Shown in pieces: positions 51,249 to 60,340 of a stretch of DNA of 64,000 nucleotides (the stretch's first letter is position 1; each line of letters begins with the position of its first letter). The notes under the pieces were generated by a model. That model made no database searches and was not told the DNA's origin. It was given only the letters and a program-made list of their open reading frames with translations. Both the position numbers and the translations under genes were made by a program. Source of the stretch: Rubrobacter aplysinae (GTDB lineage Bacteria > Actinomycetota > Rubrobacteria > Rubrobacterales > Rubrobacteraceae); contig NZ_LEKH01000008.1 in the NCBI RefSeq assembly GCF_001029505.1, positions 62,001 through 126,000 of the forward strand, given 5' to 3'.

Positions 51249-51540
51249 TTAGAGACCTCCATCGGCTCTTTGGGTCGCAGCTTTTCCGTTTAGTGCCTCA
51301 AAAGACGCTCACGCACGTAATGTTTCGTTACAAATATACTACAAGATTATACGAGAGCGTCGAGCGCAGACTGTGAATCAAACCCAAAGCCCTGCTCCGG
51401 TGTCCGCCCGGGGCCCTCCTTCGAGCCTCATTCTACCCGTTTTCCGGGAGGCGGAACCCGGTGGACGGCGGGGAGCGGGAGCCGCGCGCGGATGCACGGC
51501 CCCGTCCCACGGAGATACGGCCTTTCGCGGGCTCGAGGCT
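51249..51540. promoter_or_regulatory. Probable ndh promoter region
   Basis: On the minus strand TATAAT and TATATT occur about 100 bp before the ndh ATG (near 51340-51355), in a short AT-rich stretch, with GTAATGTTTCGTTAC (imperfect palindrome) between them and the gene. The remaining part near 51400-51530 shows no gene. Confidence 0.4.
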
Positions 51541-52971
51541 CTACCTTACCCGGGGGCCGTCTTCACCCGAGGTTTCGGAGAGTAGCGTGTTACCTCCTCT
51601 GAAGTAGCTCCTCGTCTCTCTAACCACGACCCCGGCGAGTATCAGGAGACCTACAAGGTTCGGCAACGCCATGAGGCCGTTCATAACGTCGGCGAAAAGC
51701 CAAGCGGGGCTAAGGGCACCTTCAGTGGAGCCAAACCGCGCCCCAATAAAGATAACGGCTATAAAGACCAGACGGTAAGGTAGCACGCCGCCGCGGCCGA
51801 ACAGGTACACCATGTTGCGCTCTCCGTAGTAGGCCCAGGTGATGAGTGTAGAGAAGGCGAAGAGAGCAAGCCCGACGGCGAGCAGCACAGTGCCAAAGGA
51901 CCCAAGCGACTCGGAGAACGCCGCTTGCGTGACCCTAGCACCGGAGCCTTCGTAGCCACTGCCACTCCATACTCCAGCGGTAACTATGGCAAGACCGGTA
52001 AACGAGCAGACTACTATCGTGTCTATAAAGGTCTGGGTCATCGAGACCGCCCCCTGACGCACCGACGAGGTGGTCTGGGCCGCCGCCGCAGCTATCCCGC
52101 CGGTACCGAGACCAGACTCGTTGGAGAAGATGCCCCGGGCAACACCAGAAGAGAGCACCGCGACGAAGCTAACTCCCGCAAAACCGCCGACAGCTGCGGT
52201 GCCAGTGAAAGCGTCGGATACCACGACCGCGATGGCCCCTGGAACCTGGGTTATGTTGAGCAAAATTATCAGAGCGGCTGAGAGTATGTAGAGGACTGCC
52301 ATGAGAGGAACAAAGAATGAGGTGAACCTTCCTATCCAGCGTATGCCGCCCAGGATCACGATTCCGGCGCCCACAGTTAGCACAAGTCCGGTGATCCAGA
52401 GGGGGACTCCGAATGCCTGGTTTACCGCTGAAGAGGTCTCAAAAGATTGCACGGCGTTACCTATACCGAACGCCGCGATTGCGGCAAACACCGCGAACAG
52501 CGTACCCAGGGTACGTCCTAGTCGGCCTCCTATGCCCCGGCTCAAGTAGAACATAGGCCCCCCGGCCTTCTCACCGACGGCATCCGTGTCCCTGTACTTT
52601 ACGCCCAGCACGGCCTCGGAGTACTTCGTCGCCATGCCGAACAGGGCGGTTACCCACATCCAGAACAGCGCGCCGGGGCCACCGATCAGTATCGCGGCAC
52701 CCACACCGCCGATGTTACCCGTACCGAGCGTACCAGCGAGCGCCGTAGCCAGCGCCTGATAGTGAGATATATCGCCCTCGCTGGTAGCCTCTCTTCTTTT
52801 GACCAGCGCCAGATTTAAAGCGGAGCCGAGTTCTCGGAACTGTAGCCCACGCAACATTATGGTGAGCAAGATGCCAACCCCGAGCAGCAACGGCACCAGC
52901 AGTCCCGTTACCCCAAACAGAGAGTTACCCCAAATATACCCGCTTAGCCCCCCAAGTAGGTCTTCAATCAC
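51541..52971 (-). CDS. Alanine/glycine:cation symporter (AGCS family)
   Basis: A 476-residue multi-spanning sodium- or proton-coupled amino-acid transporter. AGCS landmarks: NSLFGVTGLLVPLLLGVGILLTIMLRGLQFRELG, TALAGTLGTGNIGGVGAAI (about 80), MFYLSRGIGGRLGR, and GIFSNESGLGTGGIAAAAA (about 290). GTG at 52971 has AAGGGGAGG nine bases upstream; the frame to 53007 is less likely. Codon use is more AT-rich than that of its neighbours, and noncoding AT-rich DNA follows on the other side, which may point to acquisition from another genome. Confidence 0.92.
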   Translation of the reverse strand: MIEDLLGGLSGYIWGNSLFGVTGLLVPLLLGVGILLTIMLRGLQFRELGSALNLALVKRREATSEGDISHYQALATALAGTLGTGNIGGVGAAILIGGPGALFWMWVTALFGMATKYSEAVLGVKYRDTDAVGEKAGGPMFYLSRGIGGRLGRTLGTLFAVFAAIAAFGIGNAVQSFETSSAVNQAFGVPLWITGLVLTVGAGIVILGGIRWIGRFTSFFVPLMAVLYILSAALIILLNITQVPGAIAVVVSDAFTGTAAVGGFAGVSFVAVLSSGVARGIFSNESGLGTGGIAAAAAQTTSSVRQGAVSMTQTFIDTIVVCSFTGLAIVTAGVWSGSGYEGSGARVTQAAFSESLGSFGTVLLAVGLALFAFSTLITWAYYGERNMVYLFGRGGVLPYRLVFIAVIFIGARFGSTEGALSPAWLFADVMNGLMALPNLVGLLILAGVVVRETRSYFRGGNTLLSETSGEDGPRVR

Positions 52972-53199
52972 AGACTTGCTCCTCCCCTTGACTCGACCGC
53001 CCGGCAACCGTGGTGGCTAATGGCTCGGCCCAAGAGAGTCCCCACTCCCCGAAACTTCCGCCCAAATTCCACCCCATACCCCCGCTGCCAGCCGGATCGC
53101 ACGACAACGTCCAGGCAACACACCTATAGGAGAGCAAGATAAGGACTTTTCGCGCCCCTGTCTATGGCCGGATGGAGAAAGGGGTCAGCAACCAGACTT

Positions 53200-53604
53200 T
53201 CAGGCCTCCCCAATCGCGACCCGTACGGTCCTCGTGCGGGGGCCGTCGAACTCAGCCAGAAAGATACCCTGCCAGCGACCGAGGTCCGGCTCGCCGTTGC
53301 GGACGAGCAGGGACTGCGACGGCCCGAAGAGGCTCGTGAGCAGATGGGAGTCGCTGTTACCCTCGGCGTGATCGAAGCGCACGTCCAGGGCATTTAGAAA
53401 CGCCCGGCAGGCGGCGGCCAGGTCGCGGGGAACGTCGCGGTCGGCATCCTCGTTTACGGTTACGGCTGCGGTGGTGTGAGTCGAGGAGATCACGCAGAAA
53501 CCGTCCTCTACCCCGGCCTCCCGCACTGCGCGCCGAACCTCGCCGGTTATGGAGATCAACTGGTACCGCTCTCCGGTCTCCACCCTTACGTCACTTACCC
53601 GCAT
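53200..53604 (-). CDS. YjbQ family (UPF0047) protein
   Basis: A 134-residue protein of the YjbQ/UPF0047 family. The signature SSTHTTAAVTVNEDADRDVPRDL is visible near residue 41, with HAEGNSDSHLLTSLFGPS and GRWQGIFLAEFDGPRTRTV following. One family member has thiamine-phosphate synthase side activity, but the main cellular role is unsettled. ATG at 53604 has a GAGAGGAGCGGAG purine tract; the frame to 53655 adds 17 residues beyond the family length. Confidence 0.9.
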   Translation of the reverse strand: MRVSDVRVETGERYQLISITGEVRRAVREAGVEDGFCVISSTHTTAAVTVNEDADRDVPRDLAAACRAFLNALDVRFDHAEGNSDSHLLTSLFGPSQSLLVRNGEPDLGRWQGIFLAEFDGPRTRTVRVAIGEA

Positions 53605-54116
53605 CTCCGCTCCTCTCCGCAGGGTCAACTCGTAGCCTGGCATGGTAGCTGCCACGACCAGCCCTTACAGAGCCACAGGCCTCACCACTATCCACGAGTC
53701 CGGGGGCCCCGTCACGGCCAGACCGAGCAGGTACAGTCTCCGAGGTCGCCGGGAGCGTGCAACCCCGGACGGGCGTTGCGGCTCGTGTCGCGGCCCTGAA
53801 ACCCTAAAAATTACGGACCAAGAAAAACCCGGTCAAAGGCACGACTCTCGACGCCGATTCGTAGCGTGGATAGCGCAGAAGATCATACAAGGCCCCGGGG
53901 CGTTGCACCTCTGGAGGGGGGTCTCCGTACCGGGGCCTTACCTTATTATCCTCCGGTCTTTGTGTACATTCTATTTCGAGCCTGTAACGGTATTGTTAAT
54001 GTTTGGGGCAGAGCTTAACGGTGGGGAATGGTAAAGATTGACCGCGCGTGGGCGCGGCTGAATTTTATGGGATCTCCGAGCGGTTAGAGAGTGGGGAATG
54101 TGGATCCCGGATACGG
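53605..54116. other. Longest gene-free gap; AT-rich island with hairpins
   Basis: No convincing gene. AAGGCCCCGG (53889-53898) pairs perfectly with CCGGGGCCTT (53930-53939) around a 31-nt loop. CCGCGC-GTGG-GCGCGG (54042-54057) is a small terminator-like stem followed by CTGAATTTT. Between them is a low-GC stretch of about 100 bp. The decamer GTGGGGAATG appears at 54021 and 54091, 70 bp apart. It separates yjbQ and the AGCS gene from the AlkA-like gene. Confidence 0.45.
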
Positions 54117-54836
54117 CTAACCTCCCGGCCCATCCTCCGGCGGGGCGTCCAGTGACTCCCACAGGTAGATACAGGCCAGGGTGCGGTGTGGACGCCAGGG
54201 GTGGGAAAGGCCGCGCAATTCGCCGGGGCTAGGCATCTCGGAAAGACTGTAGGCTTTTTGTGCGGCGCGGCGGATGCCGAGGTCTCCGACCGGGAGTACG
54301 TCGGGGCGATCCAGGTGGAACATCAGGAACATGTCGGCGGTCCACCGGCCGAGTCCCCGGACCGCGACGAGCCGATCCGCAACCTCCTCGTCGGTGAGGA
54401 GGTGCAGCGAGCCGAGATCCAGCTCCCCAGACTCCGCGTGGCGGGCGAGTTCCCGGAGATACTCGGCCTTGCGGCCGGAAAGCCCGGCGGCGCGGAGATC
54501 TGCTTCTCCGGCGGCGAGCACCTCGGCCGGCGAAGGGGTACGGCCTCCGAACAGGGCGGTCAGGCGCTCGTAGATGGTGCGGGCAGCTTTCGTGGAGAGC
54601 TGCTGCCCTACTATGGAGCGTACCAGCGCGCCGTAGGCGTCTTTGGGACGGCCCCTACGGCGGCGGGTGCGGTCCAGCGGCCCGATCCGGCTCACGAGCG
54701 CGGCTATCACCGGGTCTGGACCGGCGCGTAGATGCTCAAAACCCGCCTCTACGTCGGGACGAGAGGCGGGGTCCTGGGGGCGATGCTCTGGCAACGGGGA
54801 GACTCCCGGCACGTTGACCGGAGGCTCGTCAGGCAA
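54117..54836 (-). CDS. DNA-3-methyladenine glycosylase 2 family protein (AlkA-like)
   Basis: A 239-residue HhH-GPD base-excision enzyme for alkylated purines. The core reads YGALVRSIVGQQLSTKAARTIYERL (about 68-92), the helix-hairpin-helix LVAVRGLGRWTADMFLMF (about 156-173), and the catalytic aspartate Asp185 in PVGDLGIRR. It lacks the C-terminal cysteine cluster of endonuclease III, as expected for the MAG/AlkA branch. ATG start. It has no close operon partner; the SufT-like gene lies 29 bp upstream on the same strand. Confidence 0.93.
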   Translation of the reverse strand: MPDEPPVNVPGVSPLPEHRPQDPASRPDVEAGFEHLRAGPDPVIAALVSRIGPLDRTRRRRGRPKDAYGALVRSIVGQQLSTKAARTIYERLTALFGGRTPSPAEVLAAGEADLRAAGLSGRKAEYLRELARHAESGELDLGSLHLLTDEEVADRLVAVRGLGRWTADMFLMFHLDRPDVLPVGDLGIRRAAQKAYSLSEMPSPGELRGLSHPWRPHRTLACIYLWESLDAPPEDGPGG

Positions 54837-54865
54837 ACAGGGCCCGGCCGGAGGCTACCCGGCGT

Positions 54866-55168
54866 CTACCGGCCGAAGAATAGCTTGGCGGCCGGGCTCA
54901 TCATCTCCGGGCTCCACATGGGCTCGAAGGTGAGCTGGGTGTTGGTGGTCTCCACACCCTCTATCGCCAGGGTCTCGGTCTCTACCTGCTCCTGGATCAT
55001 ATCCCCCACGGGGCACATGGGGCTCGTCAGGGAGAACTTCACGTCCACGTGACGGCCGTCCTCGTGGACCTCGACGTCGTAGATCAAACCAAGCTCCACG
55101 AGGTCCATCCCGATCTCGGGGTCTATGACGTTTCTAAGCTGATCCCGCACGCGCTCTTCGGTTAGCAC
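54866..55168 (-). CDS. DUF59/SufT-like Fe-S assembly protein
   Basis: A 100-residue MIP18-family (DUF59) protein. The signature NVIDPEIGMDLVELGLIYDVEV (about 13-34) and TSPMCPVGDMIQEQVE with the conserved Cys52 are clear. Members support iron-sulfur cluster maturation. GTG start at 55168 follows GAGGTG within an A-rich leader on the minus strand that contains three CGAAAAA-like words. A palindrome TTTACAGCAATTGTAAA lies about 130 bp upstream. Confidence 0.92.
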   Translation of the reverse strand: MLTEERVRDQLRNVIDPEIGMDLVELGLIYDVEVHEDGRHVDVKFSLTSPMCPVGDMIQEQVETETLAIEGVETTNTQLTFEPMWSPEMMSPAAKLFFGR

Positions 55169-55178
55169 CCTTTCACCT

Positions 55179-55202
55179 CTTTTTTCGCCGCTTTTTTCGT
55201 CT
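55179..55202. repeat. 12-bp repeat in the SufT leader
   Basis: CTTTTTTCGCCG (55179-55190) is followed by CTTTTTTCGTCT (55191-55202), a 12-bp period. It is rich in A on the coding strand. Confidence 0.55.
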
Positions 55203-55294
55203 CTCTCGCCTTTTTCGCCTTCTGGAGCTCCCGCCCAGGGCTTTCGCCGGGGCGATGAGGCTTACTCCGCCTGCACTGCTCCGCACGCCTCGGC

Positions 55295-55311
55295 TTTACA
55301 GCAATTGTAAA
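55295..55311. promoter_or_regulatory. Palindromic operator-like site upstream of the SufT gene
   Basis: TTTACA-GCAAT-TGTAAA is a perfect 6-5-6 inverted repeat in GC-rich sequence, about 130 bp before the SufT-like start and about 110 bp beyond the ino1 stop. Confidence 0.45.
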
Positions 55312-55423
55312 TTCTCCGGCCCGGTTTTCCACTCCCAGCTATTTCTCTCCTCCTTCTCCGGCCCCTCTTCTCCGGCCACCTGGGAGCAGAGCCCAGCCCG
55401 GGAGCGCATGGAAAGGTGAGGAC

Positions 55424-56707
55424 TCAAGAGACTTCCGAGATGGCGACCAGCTCCTGTTCCAGGCGGTGGAGTTGTCGGAAGAGGTCGTGCTCGGGATGTA
55501 GGCCTTCCGGGGTCATCGGGCTCTTGAAGTAGAAGGAGAGCCAGTCCTGGACGCCTCCCATGCCGGATCTCCGGGCCAAATCTAGAAGTAGCGCGAGGTC
55601 CAGCACCAGCGGGGCGGCGAGGATGGAGTCGCGGGCGAGGAGGTTTATCTTGATCTGCATCGGGTACCCGAGCCAGCCGGTGAGGTCCGCGTTGTCCCAG
55701 CCCTCCTTCGCGTCGCCGCGAGGCGGATAGTAGTTGATGTCCACGGTGTGGGACATGCTCTCGTACAGCTCGGGGTATAGGCCGGGGTCCAGGATGCTCT
55801 CGAGAGCGGAGAGCTTGGAGACCTCCTTGCTCTTGTGGCTCTCCGGGTCTTCTAGCACCATGCCGTCGCGGTTGCCGAGGAGGTTGGTCGAGAACCAGCC
55901 TTCGAGCCCGAGCGCCCGGGCGCGAATTCCGGGGGCGAGGATGGTCTTTATGAGGGTCTGGCCGGTCTTGAAATCCTTCCCGGCCACGGGGACACCGAGC
56001 TCTGCGGCGAGTTGTAGCAGGGCGGGTATCTCGACGGCCAGGCTCGGCGCGCCATTGGCGTAGGGAACCCCCTCCCGGATGGCGGCGTAAGCGTAGATCA
56101 TGGCCGGCGAGATCGCGGGGTCCGACTCTTCGAGCGCCCGCTCGAAGTCCTCCAGGCCGTGGTGGGCCTTCCGGGGTTGGGCGTAGGCCTCGGTCGAGGC
56201 GCAGGAGATCATGACCACCCGGTCCAGGCCGTTGACCCGCTTGAACTCACGGATGTCCTCCCGCACGAGCTCCGCTGCCTCTCGCAGAGACGTGTAGCTC
56301 TTTACGTGTGACCCCTCCAGCCGGCTCACATAACGGGGGTCGAAGACGGCCGCCATGGGCTCGATGGCCCGGAGGCATTCACGGGCGGACTCCAGGTGGG
56401 CTTCGGAGAGCACGCCGGCGGCTCTCGCGGCCTCGTACCCGTCGTCGGCGACGACGTCCCAGCCGCCGACTACGATATCTCCGACGCTGGAGAGCGGGAC
56501 GATATCCTTTATCCTTCGCGCCTTCTCCCCGGCGGCGTCCCGGATAACGCCGAGCTGGGTCAAGGAGCCGACGGGGTCGGTCTCTCCACGCCGGATCAGG
56601 TCCAGCCCGGCGGCGAACGTCGTGGCCACGGAGCCCAGCCCCGGAATCAGCACCCCGAGCCTGCCGGAGGACCGCTCCGGCTCTTCCGCATGATCCGTTC
56701 GTTGCAT
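55424..56707 (-). CDS. ino1: Myo-inositol-1-phosphate synthase
   Basis: The enzyme cyclises glucose-6-phosphate to inositol-1-phosphate, the source of inositol phospholipids, mycothiol and inositol-based compatible solutes. The 427 residues have the NAD-binding start VLIPGLGSVATTFAAGLDLI and the family motifs GGWDVVADDGYEAA, SCASTEAY, AGKDFKTGQTLIK (about 245-257), GWFSTNLLGNRDG, and YPMQIKINLLARDSILAAPLVLDLALL. ATG at 56707 has AGGGAGCAG upstream; the frame extended to 56737 is less likely. Inositol-1-phosphate is used by di-myo-inositol-phosphate-making Rubrobacter, so this fits the suspected lineage. Confidence 0.94.
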   Translation of the reverse strand: MQRTDHAEEPERSSGRLGVLIPGLGSVATTFAAGLDLIRRGETDPVGSLTQLGVIRDAAGEKARRIKDIVPLSSVGDIVVGGWDVVADDGYEAARAAGVLSEAHLESARECLRAIEPMAAVFDPRYVSRLEGSHVKSYTSLREAAELVREDIREFKRVNGLDRVVMISCASTEAYAQPRKAHHGLEDFERALEESDPAISPAMIYAYAAIREGVPYANGAPSLAVEIPALLQLAAELGVPVAGKDFKTGQTLIKTILAPGIRARALGLEGWFSTNLLGNRDGMVLEDPESHKSKEVSKLSALESILDPGLYPELYESMSHTVDINYYPPRGDAKEGWDNADLTGWLGYPMQIKINLLARDSILAAPLVLDLALLLDLARRSGMGGVQDWLSFYFKSPMTPEGLHPEHDLFRQLHRLEQELVAISEVS

Positions 56708-56901
56708 CTGCTCCCTGCCTTTTCTCGCGCTTCTCACCGGCTACCGGTGGAGCTTAACCTGAGACCGGCAGAGCCGTGGATCCTTCTCCTCTTCCGAGTC
56801 GTTTAGACCCTGATTATTTAGAGAGCACCTCTCATGGCACTCATCCACCGTTTAGCGGGGTTTATACGCAACATCTTGCGGATAACCGGAAATGTCAGGG
56901 G

Positions 56902-58125
56902 TCAAGCAGGCTGGCGGATAATGACGAGGGCGACGAGAAACATGGTGGCGGCCAGCCCGGCGGCGGCGTAGTAGGCACCGGTAATGCCCAGCGCGGCGGC
57001 CGAGGCACCCATGACGAGCGGCCCGATGGTCTGGCCCAGACGGAGGCCCATGCCGTTCAGGGCTAGCAGTGCGCCCCGGCTCTCGGAGGAGGTGGACCCG
57101 GCGAGCAGGGAGAAGATGTTCGGGAGGTTTATCCCCTGCGCGACCCCGAAGATCACGGTGGGTATGAGCAAATACGGGAGCGCGGGCATCAGGGGTATTG
57201 CGGATAGCGCCACGGCGTACAGCACGAACGCGATCCTCACGAGAGTCATTCCGTCCACGATTCGGGCGATACGTCCCAGCTGCAAAGAGGTCAGGGCCGT
57301 GGTGAAGGACGCGCTCGACAGGATCAGACCGACCAGCAGGGGCGAGGCGCCGAAGGAGCCGTCGAGCAGGATCGGGAGGTACGTGATCTGGGGCCCGTAC
57401 AGGATCACGAACGTGACCAGCGTGGCGCCCAGCAGCCCGGCGGTGCGCCGGTCCTTGAGGCTGTCCCGGATGTCTCTGAAATACTGTTTGAGGCTCTCCC
57501 CGCCCTCCGGCTCGGGGTTATGCAGGAAGAACAGCACCAGCAGGCCCACGGGGACGGCCACCAGGGGTAGAGCGAAAGGGTAGTGCCAGCCCAGTATGGC
57601 GAGAGCGCCGCCAATCGCCGGGTAGCTACCCGTGCCCAGGGAGAGGATACTGGAGTTGTAGCCCATCGCCGTATCGCGGTCGTTGCCGGAAAAGATGTCG
57701 CCGATCATGGTCACGTTGATCGTGCCGAGCGCCGCGGCGCCGCAGCCCTGTAGAAAGCGCAGGATCAGCAGCGCCTCTATACCCGGAGCCAGCGCGCACG
57801 CGCCACCGGCGATACCGAAAAGAAACAGGGAGGGCACGAGCACCCTTTTGCGTCCGAGCCGGTCCGAGAGGATACCGAGAACCGGAGTCAGCGCTACCCC
57901 CGGCAGGGTAAACACCGTGAGCAGCAGCCCGACCCGGCCTGCTGAGAGTCCAAGCTCTTCCGAGACCTCCGGCAGCGCCGGGGTTATAACGGCCGCCCCC
58001 ATGACGGCCATCAGGGTCACGGCGAAGATGATCCGCAGGTTGTGGTTCCTGTGGACCGGTTGCCCGCCCCCGCTCTCTCCCGCCGCGCTCACGAGGACGA
58101 AAGTTAGCACCTCTGCATACCTCAC
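56902..58125 (-). CDS. MFS transporter (DHA1-like)
   Basis: A 407-residue 12-helix major facilitator with the DHA1-type motif A GILSDRLGRKRVLVPSLFLFG after helix two and helix five motif C-like GGALAILGWHYPFALPLVAVP. These suggest a drug or metabolite exporter. The N-terminal 30 residues before the first helix are polar. The substrate is unknown. It stands alone between ino1 and the Nudix gene. Confidence 0.9.
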   Translation of the reverse strand: MRYAEVLTFVLVSAAGESGGGQPVHRNHNLRIIFAVTLMAVMGAAVITPALPEVSEELGLSAGRVGLLLTVFTLPGVALTPVLGILSDRLGRKRVLVPSLFLFGIAGGACALAPGIEALLILRFLQGCGAAALGTINVTMIGDIFSGNDRDTAMGYNSSILSLGTGSYPAIGGALAILGWHYPFALPLVAVPVGLLVLFFLHNPEPEGGESLKQYFRDIRDSLKDRRTAGLLGATLVTFVILYGPQITYLPILLDGSFGASPLLVGLILSSASFTTALTSLQLGRIARIVDGMTLVRIAFVLYAVALSAIPLMPALPYLLIPTVIFGVAQGINLPNIFSLLAGSTSSESRGALLALNGMGLRLGQTIGPLVMGASAAALGITGAYYAAAGLAATMFLVALVIIRQPA

Positions 58126-58181
58126 GTAGCGATGGCATACACAAGGCGTGCGCCGGAGGCAAGGCTACGGGCGTGAGGCCG

Positions 58182-58907
58182 TTAGCCTGGACTCCAGCCG
58201 AGGCGGCACAGGAGCCCGGCGGTCATCGCGGCGGTTGCGCCCCAGATCTCGTACCGCCGCAGCGTCCCCCCGCCGCCGACGGTGACGCCGTCCACGGCGA
58301 AGACCGGCACCTCGTAGCGGCGGCCGTCGCGGCTCCACGGGACCCGCTGGAAGGCGCTGCCGGACATCAGGTCCGCGAGGGGCACGGTGAAGATCTCCTC
58401 CACCTCTTCGGGGGCGAGCGCAAGCTCCGCCCTGGTGGGCAGCAGGCCGACGAACGGGCTTACCCGGTAGTCGCTCGGGGGAATGTACATCTCCTCCAGC
58501 TGGCCGAGGATCTCGATCTCCGCTCGCGGGAGACCAACCTCCTCGCGGGTCTCGCGTAGCGCCGTCTCCAGCAGCGAGCCGTCGGAAGGCTCCATGCCGC
58601 CGCCGGGGAATGAGATCTGCCCCGCGTGATCCTGCAGGTGGCCTTTTCTGAGCGTGTACAGGACGTGCGCCCCCCCGGCGTGGGGTATCACGGGTATCAG
58701 CACGGCGGCGCGGCGGGAGCCGTTATTCGGCGGCGGAGTCCTGGGGCGTCTGTGGCCGGTTTCGAGGTCCACGGGCGAGAAGCTCTCGTACACCTCGCGC
58801 CAGCCCTCGAAAGGGGTCGCGGTCGCGGCCCTCAGCCGGGACTCGAAGCCCCCGGGCGAGCCATTCGGTGCGGTGTCGGCGTCGTTTTCCTGATCCGGTT
58901 GCGTCAC
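58182..58907 (-). CDS. Nudix hydrolase (CoA pyrophosphatase-like)
   Basis: A 241-residue Nudix enzyme. The LRKGHLQDHAGQISFPGGGMEPSDG stretch and the Nudix box GGGMEPSDGSLLETALRETREEVGL (about residues 104-128) match CoA diphosphatases (NudL type), which split CoA or its derivatives into phosphopantetheine and 3',5'-ADP. Two overlapping CGGTAGCT words lie just upstream at 58961-58977. A related ADP-ribose or 8-oxo-dGTP substrate cannot be ruled out. Confidence 0.88.
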   Translation of the reverse strand: MTQPDQENDADTAPNGSPGGFESRLRAATATPFEGWREVYESFSPVDLETGHRRPRTPPPNNGSRRAAVLIPVIPHAGGAHVLYTLRKGHLQDHAGQISFPGGGMEPSDGSLLETALRETREEVGLPRAEIEILGQLEEMYIPPSDYRVSPFVGLLPTRAELALAPEEVEEIFTVPLADLMSGSAFQRVPWSRDGRRYEVPVFAVDGVTVGGGGTLRRYEIWGATAAMTAGLLCRLGWSPG

Positions 58908-58994
58908 GCGTCCAATGATAGATCATGGCCACGACGCCTTCCGTGCGCGCCCGTACGCTCCGGTAGCTCGGTAGCTCCGGCGGGCGCTACGGAA

Positions 58995-60113
58995 CTACGA
59001 AGAGCCATCCGCGGCGGACTCGGCGGACTCGGTTCCAAATGCCGGCATTACGGCCGGTATGTCTATGCCCTCCTCGGCGTAACGGCGGTGGAGGCGCTTC
59101 ATAAACTCGTGCTTTACCGCGAACTGGTCCACGAACTCCCGGATGGTCAGGATCACGGAGAAGTCGACGCTCATCTCTCCGAAGTTGTTATAGCGGACGA
59201 GCGGCTCCGTCTCGGCGACGCAGCCGGGGACCTCCTGCAGGATCTCACGCCCGACCTCCAGCGTCACCTCCTCGACGCGGGCGAGGTCCATGCCGTACCC
59301 GACGCGGGCCGGAATGATGAGCGAGAGCTGCTTGCCCGGCTGATAGTAGTTGGTGATGATGGAGTTCGACATCGTCGAGTTCGGCACGATGATGGTGTTG
59401 TTGTTCAGGGACCGGATCGTGGTGTTGCGCCAGGTTATGTCGGTGACGTAGCCCTCGTCACCGGACTCCAGACTCACGTAATCGTTTGGCCGCAGCTGGC
59501 GCGAGAGGATTATAACTATGCCCGAGAAGAAGTTGGCGAGCGTCTCCTGCAAGGCCAGGGCCACGGCAAGACCACCGACACCGAGAGCCGTGAGTATCGG
59601 GGCGACCGCCACGCCGATGGACTGGAGCGAGATCAAGCCCGCCAGCGTGAAGATCACGATCCCGGAGACGTTCACCAGCAGCGACGAGGATGGCAGACCC
59701 TTGATCTGGCTCGTGTACAGCTTTATGAAGCCGTTGGCTATCCGGGTCAGGAGCACCGCCACAGAGATGATAAAGGCCACGGTCAAGCCGGAGGTGACCA
59801 CGTTGAAGAGCGTGACGTTGTCGCCGCTTCCACGCTCGAAGAAGGTGAGAGAGCCACTGTACGCCGCCAAGTAGATCCCGATCAGACCGAACCACACGGT
59901 GACCACGTAGCGCAGCGAGTCAAAGATGATGTCGTCGCTATACCAGTAGTTACTCGAGGCTCGATAACGTAGCCAACGCAGCACCGTCTTCTCGAAGATA
60001 AACCCGAGGACGAACCCACCGAACACCAGAGCCAGCGGCACCAGATACCGCATGGCACTGTTCTCTCCACCGGACCAGGTAACGTCAGCTATACGTGTGA
60101 GCAGCTCTCTCAA
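58995..60113 (-). CDS. Small-conductance mechanosensitive channel (MscS family)
   Basis: A 372-residue tension-gated channel that releases solutes on hypo-osmotic shock. There are about five transmembrane segments. The pore helix carries the MscS signature LGVGGLAVALALQETLANFFSGIVIILSRQLRPNDYV (about 187-224). The beta domain follows with GYVTDITWRNTTIRSLNNNTIIVPNSTMSNSII, and a C-terminal alpha/beta domain ends the protein. It lies next to the potassium and envelope genes only by chance; its operon partner is not obvious. Confidence 0.94.
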   Translation of the reverse strand: MRELLTRIADVTWSGGENSAMRYLVPLALVFGGFVLGFIFEKTVLRWLRYRASSNYWYSDDIIFDSLRYVVTVWFGLIGIYLAAYSGSLTFFERGSGDNVTLFNVVTSGLTVAFIISVAVLLTRIANGFIKLYTSQIKGLPSSSLLVNVSGIVIFTLAGLISLQSIGVAVAPILTALGVGGLAVALALQETLANFFSGIVIILSRQLRPNDYVSLESGDEGYVTDITWRNTTIRSLNNNTIIVPNSTMSNSIITNYYQPGKQLSLIIPARVGYGMDLARVEEVTLEVGREILQEVPGCVAETEPLVRYNNFGEMSVDFSVILTIREFVDQFAVKHEFMKRLHRRYAEEGIDIPAVMPAFGTESAESAADGSS

Positions 60114-60340
60114 CTATTGCCTCCGGCTCGACACGCGGAGCTTTCTCGCACCGCGCCAACTTCTATAAACCGCTCCGGCAAGATTCTCTCACGCCGGGCG
60201 GCGGGAGTATATTATGTCGCTCGGGAGCTTTACACGGATTCTACGGGCGCCGCCGCGAAACCTTCCGAGGAGTCAAACGCAGCGGGCGGCATCGTCTATT
60301 CTGGGACGCTCCGGATACTGAGTGGAGGTTGTATAAACCT

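Noticed and set aside
50094-51293. A 399-codon plus frame opposite ndh
   Set aside because: Antisense shadow of a strongly supported flavoprotein, with a His/Arg/Val-rich product.
58626-59972. A 448-codon plus frame opposite the MscS channel and the Nudix gene
   Set aside because: Both opposing genes show complete family signatures; the shadow has none.
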